7,350 nt of DNA, from the NCBI GenBank assembly GCA_964403175.1, contig CAYOFH010000163.1, forward strand, positions 1 through 7,350, in the 5' to 3' direction. This document shows positions 5,223 through 7,350 of the stretch, piece after piece. Both the position numbers and the translations under genes were made by a program. This stretch comes from Marinilabilia sp964403175 (lineage in GTDB: Bacteria > Bacteroidota > Bacteroidia > Bacteroidales > Marinilabiliaceae). Below the pieces are notes generated by a model. The model made no database searches. It was not told where the DNA came from and saw only the letters and a list, made by a program, of their open reading frames with translations. The number at the start of each line of letters is the position of its first letter. The first letter of the stretch is position 1.

Positions 5223-7350
5223 ATGTTTCAAAAGGCCATGTCATCATACCTCACATTATTTTTTCTTTTTGTGTATCTCTTTAGCCCGTTACTTGTAAGT
5301 GCTCAACAAAAATTTCATGGCTATGTAATGGATGGCGCAACCGGTGAATCCCTCCCAGGAGCCAATGTGGTGTTACATCCTTCAGGCATCGGGACTACCA
5401 CAAATCCTTATGGATACTTTTCATTTTTTATACCCGACAGTACAGAAGAAATAACCGTCTCTTATATTGGCTATCAAACTACTGAGATTCCCGGGCTATC
5501 TGCAACAGACAGCACCTTAGTGATTTTTCTGACCCCAGGGTATCTGCTTGATGATATTGAAATAAATGCCGAAGGAAATCAAAATTATATAGCATCGCGT
5601 AATATTGGTGAATTAAAACTACTGGCCCGGGAGTTTTCACACGCAGGATCCATACTCGGGGAACCCGACCTTATGAAGGCACTTCAAACCATGCCCGGAA
5701 TCAGTCAGGGCAAAGAAGGGAGTTCCGAACTTTATGTGCGGGGTGGAGGGGCCGGACAAAACCTGATAATGCTTGACAGGGCGCCCGTTTATAATATCAA
5801 TCACGCCTTTGGCCTTCTCTCGGTTTTCAACGTCGATGCTCTTAAAGAGACAACCATTTTTAAAGGAAGCATTCCTGCGCGTTTTGGAGGGCGCTTGTCC
5901 TCGGTGGTAGATGTGTGGGGACGTGAAGGCAACGAAAACAAAAATGAGGGAAGCATTTTTATGAGTACCATAGGTACCGGACTTACACTTGAAGGTCCTA
6001 TTAAAAAAAAGAAAAGTTCCTGGCTTTTATCGGTAAGGCGATCGTGGCCCGACCTGTTCTATTCAGGTCTTCAGAGTCTGTCCAGCAGTGGGAGCTTTGT
6101 TCCCGGCATTTCGTTTTACGACATCAATGCACGTGGAAACTATAGAATAGGAAACGACCGTCTGTTCGTAAGTTTTTACAATGGTGCAGATAAGTTTTTT
6201 GTACGCTCCAAAACCAGCGAAAATACCGCCGGTTACGAGCTTAAATGGGGGAATTATCTCGGTTCGATCGGATATACATCTGTTCTGTCACCCAATGTAT
6301 TTGCACATGTGCTGGTCTATTTCAGCAGCTATTTCGACCGGGAACAAAACACCCTCTCCGGTTCTGGGCAGGATGATCTGTTTGAAAGAAGATCCGTTTT
6401 CAACGAATTAGGGGCCAAGTTTTCTGTTGACTGGCAGCTAAACTCACGTCATTTACTTAAAACCGGTATTGAAAGCACTCAACGGTGGTTCAGTCCGGCC
6501 AGTACTACCCAAAAGACCAATGACATGAACCAATCACTACAAGGCCCAAAGGAACAAACCGGGACATTCAGCTTGTTTGGCGAAAGTATATGGTCACCGG
6601 CGCGATGGAATATCAATGCCGGTATCAGAGTAGTTCAGGATATTAGCGGAGGAGAGTCTGTTCCTGCCTTACTCCCGAGGATCTCGACAAGTTACCGGAT
6701 CACAGACCGATTCTCCCTTAAAGCAGGTGGCATGTTTACCCGCCAATCGTTTCATGCGTTAAGCAAGTCAACGGCCGGATGGCCCGGATACTTCTATGTG
6801 CCTGTGCCTCCTGACAGCAAAAGTGCCACCGGGAAAGAGGTCTCAGCGGGGTTTTACCTGGCACCAACTGACAGGTTGTCATTCGATGTGCAGGGATACC
6901 TCAGGCAATACAAACATATTGCTGCGGGATATGAAATACCTTCCGGAGCTTTTGAGCAAGTGGAGTGGGACAAACATATAAAGACCGGAGAGGGCAGGTC
7001 GAAAGGGATAGAATTATTGGGTAGTTACAAACTTAACCGCTGGGAGACAGACCTGTCCTATACATTATCAAAAACCAATTACCGGTTCGAAGCCTACAAC
7101 AACGGTCAATGGTTTGCCGGCGATTACGACAGACGTCACGATCTGAACATCAATCTGAAATATCTCCTAAAGTCGGACGAAAAAGTAAAACGTAGTATTT
7201 CACTTGGGTTCAATTATCGCTCCGGTAATCCGGTTACCCTTCCTTCATCTAAATTGCCCGGCTCTCATCCTCCGCTCATTGAAAATAATATCTGGCATGA
7301 CTTTTCATTCATTAACCAATACTCAGAGCCTAATAATGCATGGATGTCTG
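5223..7350 (+). CDS. TonB-dependent outer-membrane receptor, carboxypeptidase-regulatory-like N-domain (3' end cut)
   Basis: The frame is open from ATG 5223 to the window edge: 709 codons, with perhaps 60-100 residues missing compared with the usual family length. The signal peptide ends near VSA-QQ (27). Residues 31-117 are the carboxypeptidase-regulatory-like domain (YVMDGATGESLPGANVVL, PYGYFSF, VSYIGYQTTEI). A possible TonB-box region is IEINAEG (112-118). The plug covers about 145-235: LGEPDLMKALQTMPGI, SSELYVRGGG (168-176), LIMLDRAPVYN (181-191), then GSIPARFGGRLSSVVD (215-230). The rest is a 22-strand-type barrel including RQSFHAL and GEGRSKGIELLGSYK. Such receptors bring ligands through the outer membrane with energy from TonB-ExbBD. 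No SusD gene is visible; the DUF4249 gene upstream is the likely partner. An in-frame ATG at 5238 is an alternative start that leaves a weaker n-region. The substrate cannot be read from sequence. Confidence 0.93.
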   Translation, partial: MFQKAMSSYLTLFFLFVYLFSPLLVSAQQKFHGYVMDGATGESLPGANVVLHPSGIGTTTNPYGYFSFFIPDSTEEITVSYIGYQTTEIPGLSATDSTLVIFLTPGYLLDDIEINAEGNQNYIASRNIGELKLLAREFSHAGSILGEPDLMKALQTMPGISQGKEGSSELYVRGGGAGQNLIMLDRAPVYNINHAFGLLSVFNVDALKETTIFKGSIPARFGGRLSSVVDVWGREGNENKNEGSIFMSTIGTGLTLEGPIKKKKSSWLLSVRRSWPDLFYSGLQSLSSSGSFVPGISFYDINARGNYRIGNDRLFVSFYNGADKFFVRSKTSENTAGYELKWGNYLGSIGYTSVLSPNVFAHVLVYFSSYFDREQNTLSGSGQDDLFERRSVFNELGAKFSVDWQLNSRHLLKTGIESTQRWFSPASTTQKTNDMNQSLQGPKEQTGTFSLFGESIWSPARWNINAGIRVVQDISGGESVPALLPRISTSYRITDRFSLKAGGMFTRQSFHALSKSTAGWPGYFYVPVPPDSKSATGKEVSAGFYLAPTDRLSFDVQGYLRQYKHIAAGYEIPSGAFEQVEWDKHIKTGEGRSKGIELLGSYKLNRWETDLSYTLSKTNYRFEAYNNGQWFAGDYDRRHDLNINLKYLLKSDEKVKRSISLGFNYRSGNPVTLPSSKLPGSHPPLIENNIWHDFSFINQYSEPNNAWMS

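Noticed and set aside
6181..6981. Alternative plus-strand frames of 61-76 codons within the receptor
   Set aside because: They overlap the continuous, domain-supported receptor frame in another phase.

Overview
The window looks like a chromosomal segment of a Bacteroidota (Bacteroidetes) bacterium. The evidence is a TonB-dependent receptor with an N-terminal carboxypeptidase-regulatory-like domain, a DUF4249-type lipoprotein, small outer-membrane barrel proteins ending in aromatic residues, lipoboxes followed by acidic export-type residues, near-absence of Shine-Dalgarno sequences before genes, and one good match to the Bacteroidetes promoter consensus (TTTG, spacer, TAnnTTTG).

Layout. (1) Bases 1-71, minus: the first codons of a gene that leaves the window, starting with a hydrophobic signal or anchor segment. 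(2) 304-1062, minus: a PAS-like plus LuxR-type HTH regulator. Its promoter can be read at 1108-1141, and a perfect 7-bp dyad lies just upstream. (3) 1063-1527: divergent intergenic region with an 11-bp perfect inverted repeat, a perfect anti-SD complement and a three-codon mini-ORF. (4) 1528-2340, plus: an AT-rich lipoprotein of unknown function, closed by a strong intrinsic terminator (2360-2418). (5) 2539-4814, plus: a probable three-gene operon of two secreted, barrel-like envelope proteins and a DUF4249 lipoprotein. The last two genes overlap by one base. (6) 4815-5222: a gap with an imperfect tandem duplication. (7) 5223 to the right edge, plus: a TonB-dependent receptor, complete at its N terminus (709 codons visible) and cut by the window end.

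How they may work together (inference): DUF4249 lipoproteins commonly accompany receptors of this TonB-dependent family, so 2539-7350+ is probably one outer-membrane uptake or assembly locus of unknown substrate. The receptor would be the energised channel, the DUF4249 protein a surface lipoprotein partner, and the two small proteins barrel-like outer-membrane components. The LuxR-type protein could regulate the neighbourhood, but nothing in the sequence proves that. No mobile element, CRISPR array, tRNA or rRNA was seen. No clearly new system is demonstrable. The most unusual items are the eight-fold TTG codon run in a signal peptide, the SD/mini-ORF/hairpin leader-like region, and the poorly recognised 229-residue envelope protein.
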